From: JALHFZ01 sp963674625
Lineage (GTDB): Bacteria > Synergistota > Synergistia > Synergistales > Aminobacteriaceae
Direction of reading: 5' to 3'
NCBI GenBank assembly: GCA_963674625.2
Contig: CAXXXO010000003.1
Location: 1-64,000, forward strand
Length of the DNA stretch: 64,000 nt
Made by a program: the position numbers and the translations under genes. The notes below the pieces were generated by a model. The model was not told where the DNA came from, did not search any database, and saw only the letters and a list, made by a program, of their open reading frames with translations. How positions within the stretch are numbered: the first letter of the stretch is position 1; each line of letters opens with the position of its first letter. This document shows positions 12,942 through 21,899 of the stretch, piece after piece.

Positions 12942-14021
12942 ATGAAAATTAAAATTCACGACCTTCTTGCGGAAGTCCTGGACGCGGGGGCCAGCGATCT
13001 TCATATCGGAACGGGACACACACCCAGTTTCCGGGTGGACGGCGAGCTGCACCCCATGGCGCCCTATCCCCCCCTTCCCGCCGAGGACGTGGAGCGGGCC
13101 ATCTCCGAACTCCTTCTTCCCGAGCAGATGGCATCCTACCGCCAGCACAAGGAGTACGACTTCAGCTTCAGCTACCACTCACCCAAGGGAGTGGAGGCCC
13201 GGTTCCGGGGAAACTGCTTCTTTGAGGCTGGCAACATGGCCATGGCCCTCCGGTTCATCCCCATGAAGATCCGCTCCCTCCTCGAGCTCGGCCTCCCCGA
13301 ATGCCTTCACGAGGTGACGAAGCAGCGCCGGGGGCTCTTCCTCGTCACCGGCCCCACGGGGCACGGCAAGACCACCACCCTCGCGGCCCTGCTGGAGGAG
13401 ATCAACGTGACCCGGCGGGACCACGTCGTCACCATCGAGGACCCCGTGGAGTATGTCTACAAATCCCAGAAGTGCATCATCCATCAGCGCCAGGTGGGGA
13501 TCGACACACTGACCTTCTCCGAGGCCCTGAAGCGTGTTTTAAGGCAGGACCCCGACGTCATCCTCATCGGCGAGATGCGGGACCTCGAGACCGTGGGGGC
13601 AGCCATCACCGCCGCCGAAACGGGGCACCTCGTCTTCGCCACCCTCCACACCCAGGATGCCGCCCAGTCCATCGACCGGATCATCGACGTCTTTCCACCC
13701 CACCAGCAGCAGCAGGTCCGGATTCAGCTCGCCGCAGTCCTCGTGGGCATCTGCTCACAGCAGCTCATTCCGTCCCCCACGGGAGGCAGGGTTGTGGGCA
13801 CCGAAATCCTCTTCGCAAGCCCTGCCGTGCGCAACTGCGTCAAGGAGGGCAAGACGAACCAGATCAAAACACTTATCCAAACCGGGGCATCAGCGGGTAT
13901 GCACACCATGGAGCAGTGCCTCGCCGACAAGGTGAACGACGGCCTTCTCCCCGTGGACGTGGCCATGTCCTACGCCTATGACCCAAAGGATCTTCAGAGA
14001 ATTCTCTTCGGCCAGAACTGA
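12942..14021 (+). CDS. pilT: Type IV pilus retraction ATPase PilT
   Basis: Depolymerises pilin during retraction (twitching, DNA uptake). The start ATG follows GAGGAAAGGAC. The 359-residue length is standard. Motifs: ASDLHIGTG near the N terminus, Walker A at about 137-145 reading GPTGHGKTT instead of the usual GPTGSGKST, VTIEDPVEYVY, DVILIGEMRDLET, and ATLHTQDAAQSIDRIIDVF. The AIRNLIRE-like retraction motif is not obvious near the C terminus; the corresponding region reads AVRNCVKEGKTNQIKTLIQ. It is flanked by pilB and pilC, as in many pilus clusters. Confidence 0.94.
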   Translation: MKIKIHDLLAEVLDAGASDLHIGTGHTPSFRVDGELHPMAPYPPLPAEDVERAISELLLPEQMASYRQHKEYDFSFSYHSPKGVEARFRGNCFFEAGNMAMALRFIPMKIRSLLELGLPECLHEVTKQRRGLFLVTGPTGHGKTTTLAALLEEINVTRRDHVVTIEDPVEYVYKSQKCIIHQRQVGIDTLTFSEALKRVLRQDPDVILIGEMRDLETVGAAITAAETGHLVFATLHTQDAAQSIDRIIDVFPPHQQQQVRIQLAAVLVGICSQQLIPSPTGGRVVGTEILFASPAVRNCVKEGKTNQIKTLIQTGASAGMHTMEQCLADKVNDGLLPVDVAMSYAYDPKDLQRILFGQN

Positions 14022-14177
14022 TATTCCGATTTTTTCAACAAATGAGTCCGGGGGCCTATTTCAACTGGCACTTTTGTTTGATACAATCCATGCTAAAGAA
14101 TAATGATTCAAATATACATTGCCGAGACCAGTAAAAATGTGATACAACTGAACTGAAGGGCGTGGGGGGACAGAAAT
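14022..14177 (+). other. pilT-pilC intergenic region with a possible internal promoter
   Basis: A 156-base AT-rich gap, unusual inside this otherwise tight locus. It holds TACAAT at 14082-14087 with only a weak -35 (TTTCAA) 17 bases upstream, and a second GATACAA further on. No ORF or hairpin terminator is seen. A separate promoter for pilC and the pilin genes is possible. Confidence 0.35.
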
Positions 14178-15389
14178 ATGGACTTTCGCTACAAGGCACG
14201 GTCGCCGGACGGAAAGATCGTGGAGGGGATCATCAGCGAGTCGAATCAGGATGCCGCCGTGGCGGTAATGCGCCAGCGGGGCATGATGCCCATAACCATG
14301 CAGCAGAGAGGTGTGGCCTCTCAGGTCTCCCTTCTCGACCAGATGCGCAAGATGGGCACCGTCTCCATGCGGGACAAGGTCATCTTCTTCCGGCAGCTCG
14401 CCACCATGATCAAGGCCGGGGTCACCTTGGGCAATGCCCTCAACATCCTTTCCGAACAGACCAAGAACCATCGCCTCGCCGAATCCATCCGAAGGGTCAA
14501 GATGTCTGTAGACGGCGGCTTTTCCCTCTCAGGCGCCATGCGCACCCGCCCCGAGTTCAACACACTCATGGTCTCCATCATCTCCGCGGGAGAAGAGGGG
14601 GGCAAGCTCGACGAGAGCATCGACCGCGTCGCCGTTTTCCTCGAGCGCTCGGACGAGCTTCGCCGGAAGATCATCTCCGCAGTCACTTATCCCGCCGTGG
14701 TCATCGTCTTCGCCCTCTTCATCCTCTACATTCTCGTCACCGTGGTCATGCCCCGGTTCTCCACGGTCTTCAAGGGGCTCAACGTTCCGCTGCCGAAACT
14801 CACCCTCAGGGTCTTCGACTTTTCCAACTGGATGGCCACCTACTGGTACATTCCATTGGTTGGATTCCTGCTTTTCATCGCCACGATAGTGCTGCTCAAC
14901 AAAAACAAGGATACCAAGCCCATGATGGATCGCATCAAGCTCAAACTGCCCCTCGTGGGGGACATATTCTTCAAGAGCGCCATGGCCCGGTCGAACCGCA
15001 CCCTGGCCTCCCTGGTGGACTCGGGGGTCCCCATACTCAAATCCCTCGAGATGACCTCCGAGGTCACCGACAACGCCGTCATCGGCGCGGGGTACACCGC
15101 TCTCCGGGATGCCGCCCGCAAGGGTGCCAGCCTCGGCGACACGGCGAAGAACATCGCTATTTTCCCCGTCATGATCGCCCACATGATGAAGGTGGGAGAG
15201 GAGACAGGTCAGCTCGAGACCATGCTTGACAAGGTTGCCCAGTGGTTCGAGGTGGAACTGGACGAAAAAATCAAGAGGCTCACTGCCATTCTCGAGCCTC
15301 TCTTGATCATTTTCGTAGGCGGAATTGTGGCCATGGTGGCCCTCGCGATCTTCACCCCGATCGTCACGGCCATTCAGACAATGATGTAG
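14178..15389 (+). CDS. pilC: Type IV pilus inner-membrane platform protein PilC
   Basis: GspF/PilC family protein that couples the motor ATPases to the pilin pool. It starts MDFRYKARSPDGKIVEG, the classic family opening, after GGGGGACAGAAAT. The 403 residues hold two T2SSF repeats, each with a cytoplasmic helical bundle (FFRQLATMIKAGVTLGNAL and MARSNRTLASLVDSGVPIL) and the GEEGGKLDE / GEETGQLET signatures. Membrane spans fall around residues 170-195, 215-240 and 370-400. It lies between pilT and the major pilin gene. Confidence 0.95.
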   Translation: MDFRYKARSPDGKIVEGIISESNQDAAVAVMRQRGMMPITMQQRGVASQVSLLDQMRKMGTVSMRDKVIFFRQLATMIKAGVTLGNALNILSEQTKNHRLAESIRRVKMSVDGGFSLSGAMRTRPEFNTLMVSIISAGEEGGKLDESIDRVAVFLERSDELRRKIISAVTYPAVVIVFALFILYILVTVVMPRFSTVFKGLNVPLPKLTLRVFDFSNWMATYWYIPLVGFLLFIATIVLLNKNKDTKPMMDRIKLKLPLVGDIFFKSAMARSNRTLASLVDSGVPILKSLEMTSEVTDNAVIGAGYTALRDAARKGASLGDTAKNIAIFPVMIAHMMKVGEETGQLETMLDKVAQWFEVELDEKIKRLTAILEPLLIIFVGGIVAMVALAIFTPIVTAIQTMM

Positions 15390-15536
15390 ACAGAGAAGAG
15401 AGAAGAAGGTGATGTCCGTCGAGAGATGAAGGAGAGGGTTTCCGAAGGGGAGAAGGATGTCCCCGGAAGGAAAAGGAATCAGAAGGTAGCATTTTTACGG
15501 GATTCATAAATTCAATTCATACAGGAGGAATAACAC

Positions 15537-15995
15537 ATGAAAAAGTTCATGAAAAAACGCGCGGGCTTCACCCTGGTCGAACTGCTCATCGTCATCATCA
15601 TCATCGGCATCCTCGCCGGAGCCATGCTCCTCGTGGCGGGCAGCGGGACGGATAAGGCCAACGCAACGAAGATTGTAAGCGACATGAGAAGCCTCAAAGC
15701 AGCTTCTCTTATGAGATGGGCAGATGAATCAAGTTGGTCTTTCGCAGCAAGTAATGACATGACTGGCATGGAAAAGTACATGGATAGAAAACTTGATAAT
15801 AATGATTGGACATATTCTATGGGTCTTGCAAGTGGTGACACTGCCGTGTGGATTAAAGCTGCAGGCTATGGTGCAGGTTCGGGAATTGCTGATAAATTGG
15901 GTGTTATGGGACAACAGAGTGGTCTTTACACAGATGAGGCTTGCACAACTGCAGTTACAGCTGCTGCTGATCCTGTCTATATGAGAGTTAAATAA
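15537..15995 (+). CDS. pilA: Major type IV pilin (prepilin)
   Basis: The main pilus fibre subunit. A positive leader (MKKFMKKRAG) is followed by FTLVELLIVIIIIGILAGAM: PilD would cleave after Gly and methylate Phe1, and Glu5 is present. The start follows a perfect AGGAGGA. The mature protein is about 142 residues, with a late Cys (SGLYTDEACTTAV) but no obvious Cys pair. The globular part (after about 15690) is clearly more AT-rich than the leader and the flanking genes, suggesting an exchanged or fast-evolving segment. A 146-base leader without ORFs precedes the gene and a hairpin follows it, fitting high, separately controlled expression. Confidence 0.93.
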   Translation: MKKFMKKRAGFTLVELLIVIIIIGILAGAMLLVAGSGTDKANATKIVSDMRSLKAASLMRWADESSWSFAASNDMTGMEKYMDRKLDNNDWTYSMGLASGDTAVWIKAAGYGAGSGIADKLGVMGQQSGLYTDEACTTAVTAAADPVYMRVK

Positions 15996-16013
15996 GCAGA
16001 AAATAAGTAAAAG

Positions 16014-16044
16014 CCGGGGGCTGACTTTTGGCCCCCGGATTCTC
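16014..16044 (+). terminator. Hairpin after the pilin gene
   Basis: CCGGGGGC and GCCCCCGG form an 8-bp GC stem with a 9-base loop, followed by a short T-rich run (ATTCTCTC). It is probably a partial terminator or mRNA stabiliser that lets pilin mRNA exceed that of the downstream minor pilins. Confidence 0.6.
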
Positions 16045-16068
16045 TCTATATTTCCGAAAGGAGTGCCC

Positions 16069-16455
16069 ATGAGCAAATCGCTGCAACGGTCAAATAAGTT
16101 CAATGGAAAAGGCTTCGCCCTCGTGGAGACTATAATAGCACTGCTGATCCTCGCCATCGCGATTCTGGCCATGGCGTTCGTGCCTATTATGTCCACGAAG
16201 CTCGCCCTTCAGACCGTTCAGCGTGAGCAGGCTCTCTTCCTCGCGGACAACCGCCTTGACCTCCTGGAATCTGTCGCATCCGATGATGTTGCCGGCTCCG
16301 AAGTTGTCGGCATTTATTTTGTTTCCTTCGACAAATCATCAGTCCAGAGAAAAGCGATGGTCACCATTTCCTGGAATGGAGTTCCCAAGACCTCCTCACT
16401 TACCCTCGAGCGGGACCTGAGCAGAATATCCTCCCTGACTGCGAGGAAGCAATAG
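16069..16455 (+). CDS. Minor prepilin, PilV/PilI-like
   Basis: The ATG at 16069 follows GAAAGGAG; the GTG at 16063 lacks that spacing. The 128-residue product has a basic leader and a prepilin motif G-FALVETIIALLILAIAIL with Glu at +5, then a globular domain of about 85 residues. Position just ahead of a PilW-like and a PilX-like gene is that of PilV/FimT-type minor pilins, which prime pilus assembly in the inner membrane. Assignment to a particular subfamily rests on order and size only. Confidence 0.75.
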   Translation: MSKSLQRSNKFNGKGFALVETIIALLILAIAILAMAFVPIMSTKLALQTVQREQALFLADNRLDLLESVASDDVAGSEVVGIYFVSFDKSSVQRKAMVTISWNGVPKTSSLTLERDLSRISSLTARKQ

Positions 16456-16459
16456 GACC

Positions 16460-17389
16460 ATGAAAAGACGATCGAGAGCCTTCACTTTAGCGGAAATCCT
16501 TATCTCCATGCTCATCACCGGCATCGTCATGAGTGCCGTGATCACGCTCTTTTTCTCCGTCTTCGAGAGCTACACTTTCCACCAGGATATTTCCGAAGCG
16601 AAGCAGAGGGGCCAGATCGCTCTCGCCGCCATTTCCCCCTTCATCTCGGGAGCGGCCCTGGGAGTACCCAACGCTCCGGCAACTTTTCAGACTGCCTTCA
16701 CCTCTCCCGGCCCGACATCTGGAGTGAAAAAGACCGCCGCCGCCCTTCTTCCTGTAGCGGCGAACAAAAAATTCAACGGTCCTGTGCAGCTCGCTTCTGG
16801 TGACGTCACGCTTTCCGGAGTCGTCGGGTCAGATGATATTGCCGGCCCCGAACTCTGGCTCGTCTACGGAATCCCCTCGGGCATCGGCGTGGAAGAGGAT
16901 TTTGAAGTCGATAATACTGAGAAACCCGTCCTTTTAACTGGGACGCCGTCCTCCCAGTATTTCGTAAAAAACACCGATACATTAAAAAGCTGGGTTGTAT
17001 TCCCGGCAAGCACCGCACCCTTTTTTGTGGAGAATTCCACGGTGAATCCGAAGCAGTGGTCTCTTGCAGCGCGATCGAACCAGAAAATTTCTGCTTTCGA
17101 CGAGATGCATTATCTCAGGGCCGTGAAAATCAGGGCAGAAAGCGACAATCTTGAAGTAATGAGGCTCGATAGCGCCGTCAATACGTGGCAGCCTGTAGCT
17201 GACGGGGTCGTCGCCATAGAATTTCGTTTCTCCTCCGGGCGGGTTCTCCAGGTGACAATACTGGCGAGAGGAACGGAGCGGCACAGCAAGGCCTATATGA
17301 ACCAGATCGCGGGATGGGACGGACCTCTCCCGGCTGACATGAACTACCGCTATGCAGCGGTTACCAGAAGCTGGAGGATACGAAATTGA
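16460..17389 (+). CDS. Minor prepilin, PilW-like
   Basis: The 309-residue product begins MKRRSRA-FTLAEILISMLITGIVM, a prepilin cleavage site (Ala-Phe in place of Gly-Phe) with Glu5. The long globular part and its place between PilV-like and PilX-like proteins match PilW. It starts 2 bases after the previous stop and overlaps the next gene at TTGA, so these minor pilin genes are likely translated together. Ala at -1 is allowed by some prepilin peptidases but is less common; this is worth noting because no peptidase gene is in the window. Confidence 0.75.
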   Translation: MKRRSRAFTLAEILISMLITGIVMSAVITLFFSVFESYTFHQDISEAKQRGQIALAAISPFISGAALGVPNAPATFQTAFTSPGPTSGVKKTAAALLPVAANKKFNGPVQLASGDVTLSGVVGSDDIAGPELWLVYGIPSGIGVEEDFEVDNTEKPVLLTGTPSSQYFVKNTDTLKSWVVFPASTAPFFVENSTVNPKQWSLAARSNQKISAFDEMHYLRAVKIRAESDNLEVMRLDSAVNTWQPVADGVVAIEFRFSSGRVLQVTILARGTERHSKAYMNQIAGWDGPLPADMNYRYAAVTRSWRIRN

Positions 17390-17982
17390 CCGCCATGCAA
17401 TCAATCGATACGAAAAAAAAAGGAGCGGCTCTCCCCCTCACCCTAGTCGTTCTGCTCGTGAGCGGCGCGTTGGTCGCGCTTTCCTTTTACTTTATAGAGA
17501 ACATGATGACCACCACGAAGATGAAAGCGGACGACGAGCTTCGCCTCAACGCGGCCCTTGCCGGCGTCGAGAGGGGCAAGACATGGCTTCTTACTCAGAT
17601 AGATGCAGGACATATGCCGACGCTGACAGCAGCAGGGGATATTTCCGCTCTCACATCGCCGGATTACCCCGAGCTTCTTGTCACCCCGGCCATTGCTTTT
17701 AACGTAGGAGAAGCGGCGGTGACGGTAAGGATCTTCGATCTTTCTTATGAATATACAAACTCCCTGAATTTCGAACCAGGAATACCTCCCAGAATATTCG
17801 TCGTCCAGGAGGGAGGAAGCCTGAGATCGGGACAGTCATACGCCAGTTCGAATGCAGCCGAAGGTAACCCGGGCTCCGGGGCCTCCAGCTCTTCCAGGCT
17901 CGGGGCATATCTCATCCGGAGCGAAGCGGTGAAAAACAGTCTGACTAAGAGGGTCGAACAGGCAATCCTTATGGCTCCATGA
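17386..17982 (+). CDS. Minor pilus assembly protein, PilX-like
   Basis: TTG 17386 overlaps the upstream stop and lies 7 bases after GGAGGA; ATG 17395 is an alternative with poor spacing. The N terminus (KKKGAALPLTLVVLLVSGALVALSF) is a hydrophobic segment with a Gly-Ala start like PilX proteins, which often lack Glu5 and a classic leader. The C-terminal half is Gly/Ser-rich (GNPGSGASSSS). In pseudomonads PilX forms the pilus tip complex with PilV, PilW and PilY1, and the next gene here encodes the PilY1-like protein, which supports the call. Confidence 0.7.
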   Translation: MTAMQSIDTKKKGAALPLTLVVLLVSGALVALSFYFIENMMTTTKMKADDELRLNAALAGVERGKTWLLTQIDAGHMPTLTAAGDISALTSPDYPELLVTPAIAFNVGEAAVTVRIFDLSYEYTNSLNFEPGIPPRIFVVQEGGSLRSGQSYASSNAAEGNPGSGASSSSRLGAYLIRSEAVKNSLTKRVEQAILMAP

Positions 17983-18019
17983 ATTTTTATCGATTTTTCT
18001 CTGCCGGAGGTGGCGTATT

Positions 18020-21000
18020 GTGAGAAAAAGAAAACCCGATACCAAAAGATTTAAAAAGGGTCTAAGCCTGTTGCTGGCTCTCATATTCTCCATGTTTTTG
18101 GCAGCTTCTTCTGAAGCGGCTTTTTCTTCGGAGACGGCAAAAAAAGGACTGTTTCCGGCGGAAAAACCCCTTCCTCTCGGGTTCTCCCAGCTTGTGGAAC
18201 CCAATGTCCTGCTTCTTATCGACACCAGCGGCTCCATGACATTCCGCATGGATTCCGGCACTTCCACCTATGGGGACGGAACAAAACCTGTCACACTGAA
18301 CGGAACCCTGCGGAGGTACTACGGTTCTGACAAGAACCCAGGGCAGAATACAACCGGAAACAATGACGCGGCCGTGGATTTCAATTACCACCCTTTGCTC
18401 CGTTATATTCCCACAACTGAGATCGCTGATGATGACAGCGGTTTTACGGGGTACTTTTCCTATGAACGGGAGACGAAAACCGCTCAGCGATGGGTTGACG
18501 GGGCGTGGAACCGGGTTGGACGTTATGATGATAAACCCGCTATCCCAAACGAATATTTTTGGGATGATAATCGCTGGTACATTCTCAGGCCGGGGAGAAC
18601 CACTCCCTTGCGGGTGAGAGACACTGTACCTGATCTTGGAACTCAATTTCGATATGTAATTACTGGAAATAGCAACTCAACGACAACTAACGGTCTTGAA
18701 AAATGGACAGACGCCCACTGGGAAGAATATACTTACGAAGGCTACAACTACAAATATCCGAATGACAGCCGGATGTATGTCCTCAAAAACGTTCTCTACC
18801 GGGTTCTGGGAGACTCGACCCTTGTGGGAAATCTCCGCCTCGGACTTTCAAGCTACTATCAATCCTACTATACTGATGGCTCAGCGGCAGACTGGTACTA
18901 TTGGTGGCCGAGTTCGTCCTATCAGCGGATAACGTGGAAAAGCGACACGTCAAAAAGAGCGAAGCTCCAGGTAAATTTTGGTTCTACAACAAAGACCCCC
19001 AGCCATCTGGAGGAAATTCGGCAATGGTTCGACGGAACCGAAACTTCCTCGAACATGGAATTCCGTGCTGACGGAGGAACGCCTCTTGTGGCCTCCATGG
19101 TGAATACATCAACGGCAGCGGATTGCGCCCTTGATTTCTTCAAGGCAGCCGGAACAATTACCGACTGGTGCCAGGATAACTGGGTTATCGTCCTGACTGA
19201 CGGGGAGGACAGCTACGAAAGTTACGCAAATACGGCAAAGGCGGCACAGGCTCTTTACCAGGCCCAATTCACCGTCGAAGGGGTCAGCGACTTCCGTCCG
19301 ATAAAGACGATGGTTATCGGCATGATCAACCCTGATGAACAAACTACGCTCAGAGATACTCTTAACGATATGGCCGACTATGGAGACGACGGTTTGAAAA
19401 ATGGCAGCAAAACCGCCTATTTCCCCCAGGATATGCAGCAGCTCATGGATGCCTTCCGGGATATATTTCAGACTATCCAGGATATTGCAGCCACGGGAAG
19501 CGCTCCACTCGTAAATCCGCCCCGTACGGCAGTTGTCCAGGGAAAGGCTTATTCCACAGGCTTCAAGCCGAAAGTTGACCAGCAGTGGACGGGGTACCTC
19601 TACAGCTACACTGTTTCAGGGGATGTCATGCTCACTCCCCACAACTGGGAGGCAGGCTTCGAGCTGAAAAGCCTCTCTTCCGGAAGCCGGCACGTATACA
19701 CGGCTGACTGGGATGACCGGACGACCGAAAAGGTCGACCAGACGAACCTGAAAGCTTTCAAGTCAAGTCAGACCGAGGCCCTCAGACCTATGATAGCGGA
19801 CTCTCTATCCACGGATATTCTTACGAACGCGAAGCTCGGGCAATTCATCGACTGGGTCCGGGGTACGGACGTGTGGGATGAAACCGATGGATCGGACCGA
19901 TGGAAACTTGGGGATCCCTACCACGTGGGGCTTGTGGAAATCGGCGCGCCTCAGAGTCTCCTTGCGGACCCGGCCTATAAGGCATTCGCCTCAGACGAAA
20001 CCAACAAAACCAGGACTAAAATGCTCTATCTCCATGCGAACGACGGCATGGTTCATGGTTTCAATTCGTCTACCGGAGCGGAAGAATGGGCTTTTATTCC
20101 TCCCAATATCCTCGGATTCAGACGCCTGCTCGGGACAAAGCTCAATACGAACAATACCTGGGTTACGGATGACAAGGTCTCCATGTCCAGATACCTGCTC
20201 GACGGACCCCTCGTCGCCGAGGACATTTATCTTGGAAACGCGTACCGGACGGTGCTCCTCGGCTCCCTCGGGAGAGCAGGAGCGGGGCTCTATGCCATGG
20301 ATGTGACCGATCCAGCGAAACCCCAGTTTCTCTGGGCCCTTGAGAACAATTATTACGATGACCAGACAATGGCTGTGAGACCGGAAGATAACCAGACCTT
20401 CATGACCTGGTCAGGCAACCTTCCTTCGGCAACCTCTTCCTCGACCCTGACGCTTGTTTCTTCACGGTCAACAGGGGTCCCCTCCCGGCTTCGCCTGACG
20501 GTCAGCACACCCTTCATCGGTACTATCAGGACAGACGCGGGAGTCAAATGGATTGCCCTCCTTGGAGCGGGCGCCCAGAACCTTCCCGGTCTCGGAAATG
20601 ACGAGGCAGACGGCGGCGGAAAGGCAATCTATATTCTCGATATGGCTGATGGCTCACTCGTGAAGGAACTTACCCATGCGGACATGGGTATGGCCGTAGC
20701 GCCTCTTTCCATCGAGATGGGACCAAGTCCGCTACGGGTTGGCGATTTTTACTCCGGAGACCACCTTGGAGCTGTCTATGAGGGGGATATTTCCTCAACG
20801 CAGACGAATGAATGGTCCCTTGCCAAAATATTTTCCCCCGGTGAAGTCGCCTCGGGAAATATTGTCGGCATTCCCTACGCGATAGAGATAGGCTCCATCA
20901 AAAACAGGAAATGGCTTTTCTGGGGGACTGGTGATCCTGATGGAACTTTCGGAGGGCAGAGCGGCCAGAACTTTGTTATCGCCCTGAATCGGAACGCGGT

Positions 21001-21502
21001 TTCTGAGGAATCTCCAGCAACACTCGCGGATATCGAAGAACTTGACCCTGCTCTCGGTGACGAGGTGGCAGTACAGTCGAACGGGTGGTATCTTTCCCTT
21101 GATGAAAATGAAATGGTATCCACCCCGCCTCTTCTTTATAAGGGGCATTTATTCCTGGCGACCTACCTTCCCTCGGATGACAACTGCGAGGTAGGGAGCA
21201 GTAATCTCTATATCATGAAGGCTGAAAACGGCAGTGGCGGATGGGTATCACCGGATGGAAGCCTGAAAAAGAGGGTTTCTCTCGATGCAACCAGAATAAG
21301 CGGAATTACGGTTACCGGAGGAAAGGTTTTCATAGGAGCCACCCGCTATCCCGGAGCATCGGATCTTCCTGCCGAGATGGCGAATGTTACCCTGTCAGGA
21401 AACCTTCTCGTTTTTGACGTTCCTGAACAAATCGAAAATCAGGATGATATAATTCCGAGTAAATCTGCCCGGCCTACCTACTGGAGGGATTGGAAGCCAT
21501 GA
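18020..21502 (+). CDS. PilY1-like pilus tip adhesin with von Willebrand A domain and beta-propeller
   Basis: Large secreted protein (1160 residues). GTG 18020 lies after GGAGG. Residues 1-34 form a signal peptide (KGLSLLLALIFSMFLAASSEAA). The vWA domain has a MIDAS motif Asp68-Thr-Ser-Gly-Ser72 and later DGGTPL and VLTDGEDS. The C-terminal half (about 560-1110) carries PilC/PilY1-type propeller repeats such as MLYLHANDGMVHGFNSSTGAEEW (in part: HANDGMVHGF) and LGSLGRAGAGLYAMDVTDP. PilY1 proteins sit at the pilus tip, act in adhesion and surface sensing, and oppose retraction. DNA encoding the vWA half (about 18300-18950) is more AT-rich than the rest. Confidence 0.88.
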   Translation: MRKRKPDTKRFKKGLSLLLALIFSMFLAASSEAAFSSETAKKGLFPAEKPLPLGFSQLVEPNVLLLIDTSGSMTFRMDSGTSTYGDGTKPVTLNGTLRRYYGSDKNPGQNTTGNNDAAVDFNYHPLLRYIPTTEIADDDSGFTGYFSYERETKTAQRWVDGAWNRVGRYDDKPAIPNEYFWDDNRWYILRPGRTTPLRVRDTVPDLGTQFRYVITGNSNSTTTNGLEKWTDAHWEEYTYEGYNYKYPNDSRMYVLKNVLYRVLGDSTLVGNLRLGLSSYYQSYYTDGSAADWYYWWPSSSYQRITWKSDTSKRAKLQVNFGSTTKTPSHLEEIRQWFDGTETSSNMEFRADGGTPLVASMVNTSTAADCALDFFKAAGTITDWCQDNWVIVLTDGEDSYESYANTAKAAQALYQAQFTVEGVSDFRPIKTMVIGMINPDEQTTLRDTLNDMADYGDDGLKNGSKTAYFPQDMQQLMDAFRDIFQTIQDIAATGSAPLVNPPRTAVVQGKAYSTGFKPKVDQQWTGYLYSYTVSGDVMLTPHNWEAGFELKSLSSGSRHVYTADWDDRTTEKVDQTNLKAFKSSQTEALRPMIADSLSTDILTNAKLGQFIDWVRGTDVWDETDGSDRWKLGDPYHVGLVEIGAPQSLLADPAYKAFASDETNKTRTKMLYLHANDGMVHGFNSSTGAEEWAFIPPNILGFRRLLGTKLNTNNTWVTDDKVSMSRYLLDGPLVAEDIYLGNAYRTVLLGSLGRAGAGLYAMDVTDPAKPQFLWALENNYYDDQTMAVRPEDNQTFMTWSGNLPSATSSSTLTLVSSRSTGVPSRLRLTVSTPFIGTIRTDAGVKWIALLGAGAQNLPGLGNDEADGGGKAIYILDMADGSLVKELTHADMGMAVAPLSIEMGPSPLRVGDFYSGDHLGAVYEGDISSTQTNEWSLAKIFSPGEVASGNIVGIPYAIEIGSIKNRKWLFWGTGDPDGTFGGQSGQNFVIALNRNAVSEESPATLADIEELDPALGDEVAVQSNGWYLSLDENEMVSTPPLLYKGHLFLATYLPSDDNCEVGSSNLYIMKAENGSGGWVSPDGSLKKRVSLDATRISGITVTGGKVFIGATRYPGASDLPAEMANVTLSGNLLVFDVPEQIENQDDIIPSKSARPTYWRDWKP

Positions 21503-21816
21503 AAAAAACATCCGTTTCGGTGCTTGCTCTGCTCCTGGTCCTGCTGACCGCTTTCTGCAGCTGCGGATCTGAAGCTATTCCTTACGACAATTATTCCGGT
21601 TTCCTCGAAGACATTCAGAAAACCCCGTCGGAGATACGGCTCCTTACCGGAGGAGGGGAGAAAACCTTTTCATGGGTTTTGGATAAAACCTTGTTTCTCG
21701 ATGAGGATAAAAAGGAAATGACTCCTGTTAATTTTTTAATTAAATTCAAGAATAAAGGAGTAACGCTTCTTTTTGAAAAAGGGAAAGTCGTCGAGATTTC
21801 CTTCAGTCAGTTCTGA
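21499..21816 (+). CDS. Small exported protein of unknown function, within the pilus locus
   Basis: ATG 21499 overlaps the PilY1-like stop (ATGA) and lies about 11 bases after GGAGGG, so it is coupled to that gene. The product has 105 residues. It begins MKKTSVSVLALLLVLLTAFCSCG, a signal peptide; the Cys residues resemble a lipobox but Phe at -1 or -3 makes lipidation uncertain. The rest is a compact, Lys- and Phe-rich domain ending EISFSQF. I do not recognise the family. Its position between the tip adhesin and pilM suggests a pilus accessory role, by context only. Confidence 0.65.
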   Translation: MKKTSVSVLALLLVLLTAFCSCGSEAIPYDNYSGFLEDIQKTPSEIRLLTGGGEKTFSWVLDKTLFLDEDKKEMTPVNFLIKFKNKGVTLLFEKGKVVEISFSQF

Positions 21817-21899
21817 TTTCCACTAATTACGTCCAAAATTTATTAATTTTAAGGCAGTTTTTTTATTTAGTGTCGTTCATACGGAGGGGAAGGGTTGGA

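Noticed and set aside
14066..14090. Sigma-54-like TGGCAC element before pilC
   Set aside because: The -24 half looks right, but the expected TTGC at -12 with 5-base spacing is absent (TTTGA follows).
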